The notes below the pieces were generated by a model. It searched no databases, was not told the origin of the DNA, and was given only the letters and a program-made list of their open reading frames with translations. A program made the translations under genes and the position numbers. This document shows positions 1-12,300 of a stretch of DNA of 64,000 bases, piece after piece (the stretch's first letter is position 1; every line of letters starts with the position of its first letter). The DNA is taken from positions 60,359,079 through 60,423,078 of the forward strand of contig ML679941.1 of assembly GCA_007922225.1 (NCBI GenBank). Direction: 5' to 3'. Source of the stretch: Emydura subglobosa (Eukaryota; Chordata; Testudines; Chelidae).

Positions 1-1900
1 TATATCCTACCTCTGTAGTAAAGTGAAGCAAGGGATGTTATGGTGGCCTATAGGGGACTACTTGCCACAAATTACCCTTGTCTACCCAGAGACGTAGACA
101 AATTACTGTAGCTTCCTCCAACCAAGAGGGTAGAAAAGTAGCCTTTAGATGGAAGAGAGTAGCATGAAAGGCAGGACACTTAGCAGGTATATTCTTGCTT
201 TGAGATGGGCTATTTTACTTTGGTGATCTCTGCCATAAAAAAGCACGCTTACAAATATTGTTGTGGTATAGATAGTACAGCATGGCAAATGACTATCTAA
301 AAAGAAAAGGGGGCCAATCAGAGATCAAAAACATAAAATGAAATTCTTTACAATCAAAGAAAATATCAGGTCATTTCACTTAGTTGTCTCTTTTAATTTT
401 AATCTCCTTTGTTTAAATGTAGCAGTTACTAATTTCATTCTTGGACAATTGGAAAATTTTGATTTTATTCTGTGGTTCTAGCAATACTTGAACTAAGTAC
501 ATTTTGTTCACTTCTTTGTATACTAGGACCTTCAGTTGCATAGGGAATAGATTTGTTTGTGTATTTATGCTCTAATTCTGTAGCAGCCAAGTAAACTAAT
601 ATTTAATTTTATTCAGTTCATGTATAAAGACTGATCACTTTTTGTTACAGTTCCACAATTACAGTAGTGATAACTGCTCATTTAGAAGCCAACAGGCATT
701 TCCCAACAGATTTCTCTTTTTTCAAGGTATGTCAAATTTTGGGTTTAAATAGGTTGACAATGTCTCTTTAAAGATGCATAATCCAAAATATCTTCTCTGA
801 AAAGTCAGTATCTAACTAAAGTGCGTTGATTTAAAAAAAAAAAAAAGCTTATATTGTAAGTGACTATTTCGGTTAACAAAGCACACTAGGTCATAAACGT
901 CAGATTTGCAAATAAACTGTTTCCTTCCAACAGCTATGGCTGACAAACTGTTCTATGCAGAGCATCCATTTGTGTAAATTTGAACACAGAAATGAACTCT
1001 TAAAAGAAACAGAAATGAGACTGGACATTATTAAATACAAACACAGGCAATAGCCAGATAATATTACAAACCAATGAAGAAAGATTTTGTCCTTTCAGGC
1101 TAAGGCTAAATGGATGGTTTGCTAACACAGAGATTAGGCAACAGGCCAAATCCAACTAGCGTCATTTATTGTCACAGAAAAGCACTGTACATTTTAGAAT
1201 ACAGTACAAAAACCAGTTCCTGTTTGTACACAAATCCATCTACTGTGTCTGTCTAGGTAGCTTGTGGATCCACTCAGCATAGTCTATGAGTATCATAAAC
1301 AAATATGTCCATCATAGACCCACAAGTAGGCCCCATAAAAATCTACATTGATTTGCTATTTTATTATTTTATTGGCAATTGTCAGCTGGCAAATGTTATA
1401 AACTGTGTCAGGTTGATTAAGGTACATGAGTGATGATCCTTAAAGCTGCAGCAACATGAATCCCACTTTAGTACTCCTGCTGGAAGAATGAAGAAGTTCT
1501 GCTGGAAGCGGCTTTGTTAAAATTAGGACAATCCACATTCTGAAATATGTGTCTGAGAGTTTGCTGTAGTAACCACCAAAAGATAAGCTTGTGATCAGCA
1601 TCCAGACATTTTGACATGTACCCAGCACCAATACATTTTTTAAAATATATATATTTTGTTGTGGTAAGGGTTTCTGAATAAACGAGATGAGACCACAATT
1701 GTCAAAAATACATCAAAAAAACCTATGCTGTCAGAACCCTCCTCACACAGCAGGGCCTGTCTCTTTATAGAGCAACCATCCCTCTCTCTACACAATTCAG
1801 AACAACGTTTTGTTTTAATTTAATTTCCAATCTCTCTGCCTTTATCAAGCCACACCCACCTGCCACACCCCTAGACTCTGAACCTACCAATCCCTTGAGG
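1..1900. other. AT-rich unique DNA, no gene seen
   Basis: I see no repeat family, splice-flanked open frame or RNA gene here. Two overlapping short minus-strand frames (about 1,440-1,700) have no recognisable protein content. It looks like ordinary intronic or intergenic DNA. Confidence 0.5.
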
Positions 1901-1919
1901 CAATGCACCACTGTAGTTA

Positions 1920-2175
1920 GATGCAATTTATTGCTGAACTGATTTGAAACATTTTGGGCCAGTTCAACAAATCAAAATGCAGCATTTTGATTCAGGAATA
2001 TCAAAATGTTCTGTTTTAATAAAAGATGTCAAAAAATAAACCTGTTTTGTTTTTTCCAAATCAAATTATTTCAGAATATTTCCCTCAAAAAAAAAATGTT
2101 GATATTTCAACTTTTTCTCCAGATTTGAGATGAAAACAAACATTGAAATATTGGAATTTTGGATTTTTCACTTAG
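1920..2175. repeat. AT-rich interspersed repeat with repeated 'gaaa/ttttg' words
   Basis: The stretch keeps reusing related words such as aaacattttg, caaaatg and gaaatattgg. That internal pattern resembles a diverged AT-rich reptile repeat I recognise only loosely. No clear ends or target duplication are visible. It could also be simple low-complexity DNA. Confidence 0.3.
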
Positions 2176-2325
2176 CTCTCCTTATATCAAAGATTATTTA
2201 AATTACTGGTAAATTGTTAATCATTTGGAAGGTTGCTTAAAGTGAAACACCAATAGCGTGTTCACATTTTACGGTATAAATTTTAGTTTAGTTTAGAAAA
2301 TCATGCACACGGGAAAAAATACCTT

Positions 2326-2538
2326 CTAAAGTGGTTTATTTGGGATGTCAAGTGCTGCTTCAACCGGGATGCTCAATGTCATCAGGAGGTGCTCAGGTTT
2401 TGGCTCCTGGTTGTTTGTTTGCTGTTCGTACTCCCTTGGATAGTCCCTTTTTTGTTTATGACCATATACATATTCATGAAGGTGCCAAGGGAGGCACAGC
2501 AGTGATACAATCACTTCTAGAATACTTCCATAAATCAC
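2326..2538 (-). pseudogene. Short protein-like open frame, possible exon or gene remnant
   Basis: On the minus strand a frame of about 70 codons runs to a TAG at 2,326. Its first third is hydrophobic (residues about 8-20, with VIVSLLCLPWHLHE). The rest is charged and Q/N/P-rich (YGHKQKRDYPREYEQQ). The frame opens with GTG rather than ATG, so if real it is the 3' part of something longer. The amino-acid mix looks more protein-like than neighbouring frames, but I do not recognise the family. No strong polypyrimidine tract precedes it and no obvious poly(A) signal follows. The opposite strand is open over much of the same interval, which weakens the coding case. It may be a last exon, a decayed pseudogene or chance. 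Confidence 0.22.
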
Positions 2539-2549
2539 TCACAATATAA

Positions 2550-3130
2550 TTTAGGACATTAAGTTGTAACAACAACATTTAGTGCTAACAATCATCACTC
2601 AATCAAATAAATAATGCTCATTCTAGACAAGAAATTTGAAAATTTATTATTCCAATTTATTTTACAGTGGGAAGGCTTCTTAAAATAAGGGGAGATTTCT
2701 TATAACTAAATAATGTAGGTACCTATTTCAATGGATTTTAATACTGGAGGATTGTATCCCCAAAACCCAGTCCCGCATCCCAAAATAGGAGTGGCTTTCT
2801 CTGTAAGTACCATCTGAAAACATTGAAAGTTAGCAGAATAATGAGCCAATTTCTATGGAAATAGTCTCGTTATTATTTAATCAAGCCGGCATCTAAGCGA
2901 TTCATGAACTGTGTGTTGAAATTCAATAAGGAGTTCATGAATCTCTTGGTTCAGGATGTCTGCAGGAAAAAAAAAACCCAACCAGGAATCGGTAAATACT
3001 TTGTGTCAATGATGAATGCCACCTAATTTACTTCAAAGCAGTTAAGAAGCTCCTTAGTACCTCTGCTCATTCTGAATCCACTTAGATAAGTCATTTTAGT
3101 TTTGCTCAATAAATATGACATATATAACTG
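2550..3130. other. AT-rich unique DNA
   Basis: No gene or recognised repeat was seen. The sequence is AT-rich and has stops in all frames. Confidence 0.45.
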
Positions 3131-3139
3131 TACACTGAA

Positions 3140-3250
3140 AATATTATTTATTATTTGTATTGCGGTAGCATATAGGCCCCCCATTCATGGAGCTACTGCC
3201 CATTGTGCTAGGCGTTGTACAAATCTGGGAAAAAAGACAAGGCCTTCACA
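3140..3250 (-). repeat. Ancient amniote LINE/SINE tail repeat, copy 1 (minus)
   Basis: The words tattgcggtagcatatagg, tcatggagc, attgtgctaggcgttgtac and aaagacaaggcc match, in reverse orientation, the repeat tail also found at about 14,290, 42,885 and 51,070. I recognise it as a widespread amniote interspersed repeat (CR1/L3-like 3' end). The assignment to a named subfamily is from memory and unverified. Confidence 0.65.
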
Positions 3251-3536
3251 GAATTTCTTAAAGAAATTAATATGACCAATGGTGCTTAGGATGCTGGAAG
3301 GGGAAGCTTATCATTCTTCATTCATTCCTGCCACCACCTATTCTCCGACTGAAATTGGGGAGTATGTTGAGTAAAGTCAGAAGCTAAGCTGTACTAAACA
3401 GTAGGGATTGAGACATTAGAAGAAAGCTGTCATATGTGCCTCCAGTGGCAATTATTCCCAGGTGAGAGAATTGTCCTTTTAAGATTCCTGGCCTCAACTC
3501 CAGAGGAGGAGGATGTCCTCCACCTTTATCGTTATG

Positions 3537-3574
<38 letters not shown>
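3537..3574. repeat. (GT)n microsatellite
   Basis: About 18 uninterrupted GT units. This explains the runs of alternating C/V or T/H residues in open frames crossing it. Confidence 0.97.
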
Positions 3575-3577
<3 letters not shown>

Positions 3578-3599
3578 CTCTCAAGATTTTACACTCATC

Positions 3600-4320
3600 T
3601 TCTTAAAAAATCAAACAAACACAAAAAGAGATGTGCTCCTGAACTAAAGACTATTCCACTAATGTTTCCACAGAGTGATTTTAGTAGTCTATTAAACATT
3701 TATAATCCATTGAAGCTGAAAGTAAGCAAATGAAGGAGTAAGATTTGCACTGTATATAAGATCATTGTGCAGAATCAACCTAGGCAGCTAAAGCAGATTT
3801 CCAGAAGAGTGGTACTGACTCCTTGGTGACTTGAAGTTTGTCCATCTTCCTTCATTGCTACCATCATCTATTCTCCTACCCAATCAGAGTAGGAGGAAAA
3901 GGAAGAAATTGAGAAGATAGGGGAAAGGAGGGAACACAACTTGCTGTTGGAACAAATGACACAAGTTGAATTCTACTAGTGTTCTGTTCCTGTTTTTAGA
4001 CTGGTGATGTGCACTGCTTTTTATAATGAAAAAAATAATCATTTTAAAGTATCTGACTGTTTTGCTCTTGGGTTGCAGCAGCTCTCTGTCTCCTTTTATC
4101 TGCCCTTTTCATTCAAAGTATAAATGCAGTTCCATTGCTTTAACGGGGCACAAAATGAATCCCTGTGATGTTTTTCAAAGGCAAAAATATGTTTCCTCTC
4201 CCAAACAAAAACACTTTCTATAGTATCATTGCTAGCTTTAGAATAATGAAAGCACAACTACAACTTTAATCACAGAACTCAGAAGAAAAATGATTTATTT
4301 CCAGATCATTCTGTACCTAC
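3600..4320. other. AT-rich unique DNA
   Basis: No supported gene. A 65-codon plus frame at 4,026-4,223 begins with a hydrophobic run but shows no splice or family support. Confidence 0.45.
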
Positions 4321-4368
4321 TATAGCTATTGAAGTCAGTGGAAATTCAGCTTGTGTTTTAGGCCTGGA

Positions 4369-4440
4369 TCCTCAAAGGTGTTTAGCTGCCTACCTATCAC
4401 TGAATTCAATTTCAGTTAGGCACCTAAATACCTTTGAGGA
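4369..4440. repeat. 72-nt palindromic repeat (hairpin)
   Basis: The left arm (tcctcaaaggtgtttagc...) pairs with the right arm (...ctaaatacctttgagga). The outer 17 positions pair apart from one G-T wobble, then pairing is broken by mismatches, and a self-complementary TTGAATTCAA-like centre lies near 4,400-4,410. This is a familiar palindromic interspersed repeat of turtles, birds and crocodilians. It may be a fold-back element rather than an RNA gene. Confidence 0.75.
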
Positions 4441-4449
4441 TTTGGGCAT

Positions 4450-5300
4450 AAGTGCTTTGCTGAATAAGGATGAACTGCTGAATCTGGGCCATGGTGCTTA
4501 TTTGATCACAAAGATGATGACAGAATGTTGCAGGCAAATAAAAAATAAACTGGGTAATAAATGAGGCTATGTACACAGGGACTTTCTATAAAATGAAAAA
4601 GAAAGCTGTGTACTGTCTGTAGAAAATAACTGGGCTCTCTTCAGCTTCTACTTTCTCTAGAGGGAAACCAAATTGCTTGCTGTCAGAGCAAAGCATACAT
4701 TCATAGTCACTCTCACGCTCTCTCTTGCTGTGTGTGCTTATCTCTCCCCTTTCCTCCTCTGATTATTGTAACCTGCCCTGTAGGAGGAGGTCCTTTTATA
4801 AAGCACCTGTTCGCCATTTTCGATTAATTGTTTCTACAGGTGCTGAGAGCAGCCAGAAACAGGGAAGCTTTTAGCCCAAAGAAAAAGTAGAAAAAAGAAC
4901 CAGGAGACATTGTGCAACTCTCCTGTGGGTCCTAACAACTAGTGGGAGCCTTACTGCCATGTTGTTGTCTCAGAGTTTTAATTAATGGGAGGGTTTGGTT
5001 TGTAAGACCACCAGTAACAAACCATGGAGGAGAAGATGGCTTTTCTATCATCAGGTTGTCTTGCCTCAGTTTGTTAGTGTGAGGCAGATTTTCACTTCCT
5101 GGCATCCCCCACGTTTATTTCTTCTTATTGGGTAAAATCGGGAATTCTGCAGTCCCACACAAAGTGATCCCAGGGTGCATAGATACTCCTCTCCCTGGAT
5201 TTCACTGTTGTTAACCATTATGCCTAGGGAGGGCCACAGTTTCTAATAATAGTTGCAGAATGACTCAAGGTAGGAGGTCATATGACCAAACAGAATTATC
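4450..5300. other. Unassigned mixed-composition DNA
   Basis: No gene seen. The stretch around 4,780-4,880 (ending in purine-rich sequence) and the stretch around 5,090-5,240 are less AT-rich than their surroundings, but I cannot place either in a repeat family. Confidence 0.4.
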
Positions 5301-5309
5301 TGATAAAAG

Positions 5310-5840
5310 GGTAAGCTCCGTGTTCAGTCATAAGAGACACCAGTAGGGAGCAGGAATGCTCTGCTCTGGTGGAGGCAGGAAGTGCTTTGGAGACTCTTCT
5401 CCTAGCAAAAGCCAAAAGGGGCTGAAAAGGGAAGACTGGAGGTTAGGAAAGACCTGGGGAAGGTCTCTCTAGAGCGTGGGAGTTGCAGTGACCTTCCTTG
5501 TTCAGAGGACTCTGTGAAACTGACAGCGACCCAAATCCCTGAAAAAAGAGTAACTAGGAATCCCTGATACAAGGGTAACTTGGAAGCCCTGGGTAAGGTA
5601 TAAATGACCCAGGGAGCTCTGGTGGGTTGGAAAGCCTGGAGAAGGGCCAGAAGGATAGGGAGGAGCCCTGAGCTTAGGGTGAAGAATGGAAACATCTTTT
5701 TATTTTGTTAGCATTTTTATGATTTAGCTTGAGAACTAAATAATTTAGACGCAGTGGACCTGACCCATCTGAGAGCAGGAGACTGAAGTGTCTGGCACCA
5801 GAAGAGGGAAAACTGGCACAGAGCACTAGGTTAGAGGTCT
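5310..5840. repeat. G-rich, LTR-like repeat of unknown family
   Basis: The block is purine-rich on the plus strand (gacaccagtagggagcagg, ctctgctctggtggaggc) and its composition contrasts with the AT-rich flanks. Similar wording occurs in reptile LTRs, but no TG...CA ends or target duplication could be defined. A minus-strand 97-codon frame here is a by-product of the low stop-codon density. Confidence 0.3.
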
Positions 5841-5853
5841 GCCCAGGCCTAAT

Positions 5854-6371
5854 TTAAAAACCAAACCTGCACCCAAACCTGAGCTGAGCACAGCCAACCC
5901 AAACCTGACCCTAGAGTGTTGAGTTGTTTTATGAACCAACCCAACACCGATCGTTCTTCCTGAACCTGTGACAGGGCTGCCACTGCCACCTCATCCTTGG
6001 GGCTTGGCCTGGTAGGGATTTCCCACTCAGGACACTCCATGCCTGTGATCCATCTCCAGCCACCCAAGGAGTCAGCGCAGTGAATGCATGCCCTGCTCCT
6101 GCCAGCTGCTGCTGTCTTGCTGCAGTGTGAAGTGCTAAGGCTCATTAGCACGTGTGCACACAAACATTTTGCAATACACATAGCACAGTAAGGTGGCAGC
6201 AGCCAGAAGGAGTGGGGCGCCCAATTTTTACTGCACTGACCCCACGGGCAGGAGTTGGTGATCAGAGATGGCCTGACCCAACCCTGAGGGGGTAAAGTTG
6301 TTTTCAGATCTGACCCAACTTGAATCTGACACTTGAAGTCATTGGGCCCTGTCAGGTTGGGTTGAGTTTCA
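5854..6371. mobile_element. Non-autonomous hAT-like DNA transposon
   Basis: The element is bracketed by a direct repeat, AGGCCTAAT, at 5,845-5,853 and 6,372-6,380. This fits the 8-bp target duplication of hAT transposons with one extra chance base. Its ends are imperfectly inverted. The left end is rich in ccaaacctg/acccaaacctga, and the right end reads caggttgggttgagtttca, its approximate complement. The interior carries no transposase. A 110-codon minus frame inside it is a chance frame. The family name is unknown to me. Confidence 0.6.
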
Positions 6372-6399
6372 AGGCCTAATACCGGGTTCCAAGGTGAAT

Positions 6400-7860
6400 G
6401 AGTTACACCTCCCTCAACAAACTGTGTTTATTTTTAAGTGGTGGTGGTAGTGGGGGAAAGTTGCTCTTTAAAAAACACCTAAGGGTAAATGTTGTGAGGA
6501 GGGGAGAATTGCCTATCTAAGTATTTTGTAACTTTTTATATTTCTATACTTCACATTCTTATATTATGAAAGCATTAAAATTTGGCTCAACCTGGTTGTT
6601 GCTTGTGGTCCACTAGGTCCATACTGTACTGTACTGAAAATAAGAGTCAATGGGTAAATATTTTTAATATTCCATTAATGGGGATGGTATTCTGCAGGTA
6701 AGGGTGAAGGAAACATGCGTATAACACAAGAAACTGAGCCTGCAATCCGATCCTCATGGAGAGACTCATGGGCCCTTTTAGAGCCCCATTGACTTCAGTG
6801 GGACTCCACATTGACATAAGAGTCAGACTGTAGGGTCAGGGACTAAATTAGACAAAATGCAGATCAAGAAGGCAGGAAATCAAGGTAACACAAAAAGCAA
6901 AGTGACTCGTATTTTTTAGAACAGGTCTTGTTAGTTTGGGATTTTTAAAAGATATATTTTTAAGCCCGTGTTATAAGGTGAGCTAACTGAAAGTGTCAGG
7001 AATGTGAGAGCTTTGGTTCAGGGTAACAGGTGGAAAACTAGTCACAGAAGTGAGAGCAATTATTGTAGCTGCTCAGTTCTGGGATACACCAAACCTCTGG
7101 GGTGTTAGTAGTGTGCCAGGCGTACCATGACTCAGAGGCAAGCATTGCAGGCTCTTCAGCTGTTAGGACTTATAAGCACTAGACTTGGTGGGTCCCAATA
7201 ACCACTCAGACTCATGAAGAGATATTTTACTAGGATGCCGGGAAAGGTGAGAAAGGATGTAGATACTCTAAGTCCAGTGGCTTCAACAGTTATAACACAG
7301 TGAGACAATAGTGGTTCTTATTTGATCCCCTGCTTGGGAGATGGGGCTCTCCCATCAAGAGTTAGGGCACTTTGGGTTGCCCTCCCCGATGCAGACTTCT
7401 CTTCAAACCAACAAGGATGGTGCAGGTTTCCAGGTGAGGTTTACTTAGTGATGTGAATCAGTGGGGCTTCTCTGCGCTGGCTCAGTTGCTTTCTCCCATA
7501 AACTTGCACCCACATGTGATGTCTGACCACCACACATTGTTCCTCAGCTTTTGCACAGCCTGCTGTGTGTCTAGTTCTATGGGGTTCTCTTTCTATATCT
7601 GGCTTCTCTGTTGCTTCTGGCTGCCAAACAGCTGCTGTTTCTCCAAAATTGCCTGGTCATTTCCTGGGTCAGAGTCTTTCCTTCTACCTGGCCAGGAGGC
7701 AGGCCAGGGGATGTGTAGTGGGAAGGGGGTTGATGAGAATCACAGTCTCCTGCTTAACAGGTTCACCACATGAGCTGTAGGCATGAAGTTGCTTGGTGAA
7801 CTGGAAGAGGAACTCTGTTCCAGGTGTAGGGAGTGAGATGAATAAAGGAACAGACTGTGA
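6400..7860. other. Unique DNA with one short old repeat
   Basis: No gene seen. Positions about 6,740-6,840 contain cattgacttcagtggga with diverged flanks ending gggtcaggg, part of the CATTGACTTCARTGG family noted elsewhere. Frames at 7,453-7,780 lack splice or family support. Confidence 0.45.
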
Positions 7861-7869
7861 ATGGGAGAG

Positions 7870-8060
7870 GAGAGGTGTAGGAGTTCAAGGGGTAGGAAAA
7901 TCTGGCTGAATATCGTGCACTAAGAAGAAATGTAATAGGAGGAGAGAGAAGATGTATGCAGGGGCAACACCATTCAGAACCTTGAAAATGAGAATGATGA
8001 GTTTGCCAGTAGTTGTATGTAAAGCTGCAGCCAGTTCCTTATCATAAATGCAAAACTGGG
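7870..8060 (-). repeat. Possible old LINE-derived fragment
   Basis: In minus orientation the frame contains a stretch like KLIILIFKVLNGVAPAYI, which resembles the 'FKALNG.AP.YL' segment near the C terminus of L2-group LINE ORF2 proteins. The match is short and old. A similar nucleotide phrase (caacaccatt) recurs near 23,730, so it may be a different dispersed repeat. Confidence 0.3.
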
Positions 8061-8457
8061 GGAATTCATATTTTGCCATTTCCAAACTCAGCCTTGTTAT
8101 CCAGTGACTACCACACTGCATAAATAATGTGAACTGTTTAAAACCCCCACAGGCTGTTAAAGTGACTCAAGGCCATGAGCTCTAAGCTCTGCTGCTTTGC
8201 TGAGGCTTGCTGTAAATGTACTGCTCCCTAGGAAGGCTGCTGTAAGGCTCCATGGCATGGCTGCCCTCACTTATACACTGACACAGTCAGATTACTGCTC
8301 ACACAGTGGCCTTGCAGGCCCTCAATGAATAAATGTTCTATGCAAGTAGCAGCCCTACTTTCTGGGGCGCTGCGTTCATAAGGTAATCATTTATTCTGCA
8401 CTTTGTGTTGTGTATGACTATATAATCAGGAAGAGCAAGGGAAACAGGCAGCTGGGT

Positions 8458-8472
8458 TTTTTTTTTTTTTTT
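8458..8472. repeat. Poly(T) tract
   Basis: About 15 T followed by TTTG-type units. Confidence 0.9.
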
Positions 8473-8653
8473 GTTTGTTTTTGTTTTTTAAAAAGCTATA
8501 AATAAGAGAATCTGTGCAAGAGGTGGAAATAAAAACCTGGAGGGAAGAGGCTGCTTTCTAAGGACTTTATTGTCCCCTTAGAATCTCTCCTGAGAGAGGC
8601 ACAGCATGTAGCTGCAGTGTCCCAGGAGTAGGATAGGGACAAGACTAACTCTT

Positions 8654-9320
8654 GGGGCTTGTCTTCACTGCAGAGTTATTAACAAAAGCTTTTACTCACG
8701 TGTTGCCCCTAACCTGGTGCCCATCCACATACACAATCCTCTCACCTGAGTGTGATGGTGCTTTACACCCCAGCTAGAAGGCTTGAGATACAGGATAAAA
8801 CCTGAATGTTGCTTACACTTGGGTGGGTAACCTGCCCTATTTACATAAGCTAAACGACTCAAGTATTGATAATCTTCCATAATTTCCCGTTTGCCCAGGA
8901 CAGAGAAGTTCTTCCACAATTCATTGGGGAAAAATAATAGAGCAATATAGCTTACTGCGGTGATAAGAACCATGAGCTGTGACCCCAGAAATCCTAGCAC
9001 CTCACACCAGTGAGTTATGGCACCAGTGTGGACACAGTTGAATAGACACACCTGGATAAGATTTTGCAGTTTGGCCACTCACATGTCAGTGCTGATCACC
9101 TGACTTAATGCTGCAGTGACGATATACCTTTAGGCTATTTCTTTGCTGCAGAGTTAACGTGCATGATCCCCTCTCAAATGAGTCCTGACTTTGATAGGTG
9201 GCCTATACTCCTGATGGGCTAGACAGCTTGAGTTAAAAGCACCTGCACCTTCAAGTTAAGGGGTTTTGTGTGTGGACGGGACATGAGTGAGGGACAACAC
9301 CCGATTTACAACTCTAGTTA
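8654..9320. mobile_element. Inverted-repeat DNA transposon (MITE-like), ~0.67 kb
   Basis: It opens with ggggcttgtcttcactgcag, a turtle-type DNA transposon terminus. The first ~150 bp reappears in reverse complement at about 9,195-9,310. For example cgtgttgcccctaac and catccacatacacaa on the left correspond to the reverse of gagggacaacaccc and tgtgtgtggacggg on the right. The arms are diverged and the outermost right terminus is unclear. The 128-codon minus frame at 8,692-9,078 lies wholly inside and resembles no transposase. Confidence 0.55.
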
Positions 9321-9339
9321 CTTGCTCCAAGTTGGGTCA

Positions 9340-12300
9340 AGTGATCTGCATTAGCCCGTTTGCTGATGCAGCACACATCTCCATTTACACTGGCTCAGGT
9401 GCACTGGTTGACGGATGGTGGCTAGAACCAAAGCTCTACCCACTCCACATCTCCCTGTATGAGATGGGAAGCATCGGTCCATTACAGGCTGTATTTTCAT
9501 CCCCCAATGGGCTTTGATGATGCAGGAAACCTATGTTGCACAGGGCTGATATCAGCAATCAGTGGCAATTTACCAGTGAGACACAGTAACACCCAATTTG
9601 CAGATTGGTAATGCAATTTAATGAGAACAAGTCACGATAGCTAATACAATACTATTACAATGCTATACTTACAAAACCCATAGAGACAAGTTCTCACCCA
9701 CTAGGCTGTCAGATGGCCAGTCTGGCAGAATTCTTGCTGGATTCAGGTGACAGAACGCACACCTGACAGCCCAAGTGCACTATTTTTATAGTCCATTTGT
9801 ACACAACCTCTGTGGCTGGTACATAGTAGCTGATGACATCTCATGGCTGTTCCTTATGGGTATGCCACGTACTTTTCCAGTGTTCTTCAACTCATCCACA
9901 TCAATCTTTAATTATTTATTATTATTTACATTATTCATACTATCAAAACTAAACTACTATCATAAGAACAGAACAGAACATTCTTTCTCAGGCTAAAACT
10001 ATTTGGCTATCATATTACTCAGGGGGATCTTCAGAATCAAGGCTGCATTTCCTAAATGCTTTTTGATTTAGGCAGCTAGTTTGTGAGCATGTAAGTGGTC
10101 AGTAGTTAAAAGGCTGCCAGCATACAGGCTGCAAAATGTGGTTAGTGATGCAGGACAGAACCAAACCCATGGCCTACAGCCTCCATAAGCAAGTAATGAA
10201 GATACTTTCCTCCCTTTACTCCCACTACTGGGCTCACAACTGAGATCAAAATGATTGGTTTATATTCTAGGTTGCTGTGAATATAGCTTGAAACCATTAA
10301 AAATGTTATCTCAGTTGTGTAGATTAAATAGCTGCTTATCATTTGAACTGCCTACTACTTTGGAAATGTATAATATGGACATTTCTTAAATAAAATGTTT
10401 TAATATATAAAGCTCTATAATTTCAGATAAAGCAAGATTTTGTATATTTTGTATACCTCTAATCTGAGGGAAAATTTCACACCAGTTTAGAGATTAAATA
10501 CCCTTTGGCAGATGCTGTGTCAATACCCTTATTGCCTTGTTACAGTATCTAAACCAATCTTTGTTGCTGTCAAATCAGATTTGGTACAGGCTTTGTGTCT
10601 CAGTACATATGGTTTGGACTCTACTAGCACTATAAAGCTTGCACTTGGATCCAGTCAGATGTACGAAAAGTATATTTCAGATTCCCAAGCAGTTGGAGAC
10701 TGTGGGCAGACTGTTCAAAGAACATGTAAACTACTTAATGCATCCAAACTGGAAATAATCCATGCCAAATTAGCTTGTGTTTTGTGAAATGCAAATTAAA
10801 ATGAAAGGTTAAAGATGGGTTGGTGGATTAGCAACATTCTGCTGTATGTAGGAAATCCAAGTTTGGAAAAGTCTTCAGGTCTCCTGCCATGAAGCATTAC
10901 ACAACAGGTGATTCACTTGAGTCTTGAGACAGTGGGAGTAATTTGCTACACAAGTAGATACACCTATGCAAAGTGGTAGTAAAAACACTACAAGACCAGC
11001 ATGGTAGCATTTTACATTAACTTTGCACTCACTCTGCATAGTTGTTTTTTGTGATTTAATTTTAATTGATTTTCATAAAGAAGTAGACACTGAAAAGTAC
11101 AAAAAGGTAAATGACTTACAGCTTGTATCTGTTTCCAAATACTACATGCTTCATGGGATCACCAATAGAATTATGCAATTTTACAACCTCTCAAAGCTGC
11201 AAGACCAGCCAATAAAAAAACAGCCAATATTTTATATAAACATAACACATTAGAATAGGTATAATATCTCAATATTTTTATCCAAATGTATCTAGAAACA
11301 GGATCCAAATTTCTTCAGTTTCATATAATTGCTTTCTAGAGCAGTTGTAAAGGTGTAGGCATTTAGCATTTGGCCTGTGGTGCACAGGGAGAAATTAAAA
11401 ACCATATACATTTCTCAAATGAAGATAAGCATAGGGGAAACATAATAAATTAATAGTTAAAATGGTTCTTTAGAAAGATAGGTCCAATGTTACAAAAATA
11501 TACACACATTCGGAGTGATTTTATATGTTAGATGATTACAGAGGTTGTGATTCTGTAAAATATGATGGGCTAGCGGGCAATGAAAAATAGCTAGTTAAAG
11601 AAAATATCAAATAAACTTCAGTTTCAGTTTGAGAAAAAAGGTTTGTTGATTTGGGTGTCAATATTACTTTTGTTGCTCACTACCAAGCCATCTCCACTTT
11701 TAAAGCTGCCTAATAGTACTTAAAAGGATGAGCTATAGTAGAAGAAGAGAGTAAAATATCTGTTTCTGCTTTTCGTTAGTAGGGCTATTTTGTGTAGTGA
11801 CTGATATATGCCCCAATGTCTCACTTGATAAAATATATTATTGCAAAGGAATGGACTCAACCAATTGTTTGGATAAGGAACCAAACTTGGTCCATCTAGT
11901 TTGCCACCCTTTCTTTAGTAGTCAGTGTTGAATCACTGGAAGGCAAATGTGTATGTATGTGTGCACATGCCTCACACACACAAAATAACCAGCATAATGT
12001 GACTTTGTCCCTTGTGCAATGCTGGGATTTCTTCCTGAACCCTGTAGGTAATCAGTTTAGGCATAAGAAAAATATTTGATTGCTCGTATTTTACACTGTT
12101 ATAAAAATTATCCTGCCTGTTTTCAAGTCCATTCAGTGTGTAAGTAATCGAGCTCTTGCTGCAGTAAAATCCACACACAGACTATAAGGTGTATCAAATG
12201 ATATTTGTTCTACATATATTGCCTTTTAATCTCATGGCGAAATAGAATGCCAGATGTTAATTTCACCTCAATGATGTTCTTATATTCAAGTTTTGTCACA

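Noticed and set aside
3434..3733. 99-codon frame with a VCVCVC run
   Set aside because: The run is the translated (GT)n microsatellite.
5849..6181. 110-codon minus frame
   Set aside because: It lies inside the hAT-like element; no motif.
8692..9078. 128-codon minus-strand frame
   Set aside because: It is wholly inside an inverted-repeat mobile element and shows no transposase or host protein motif.
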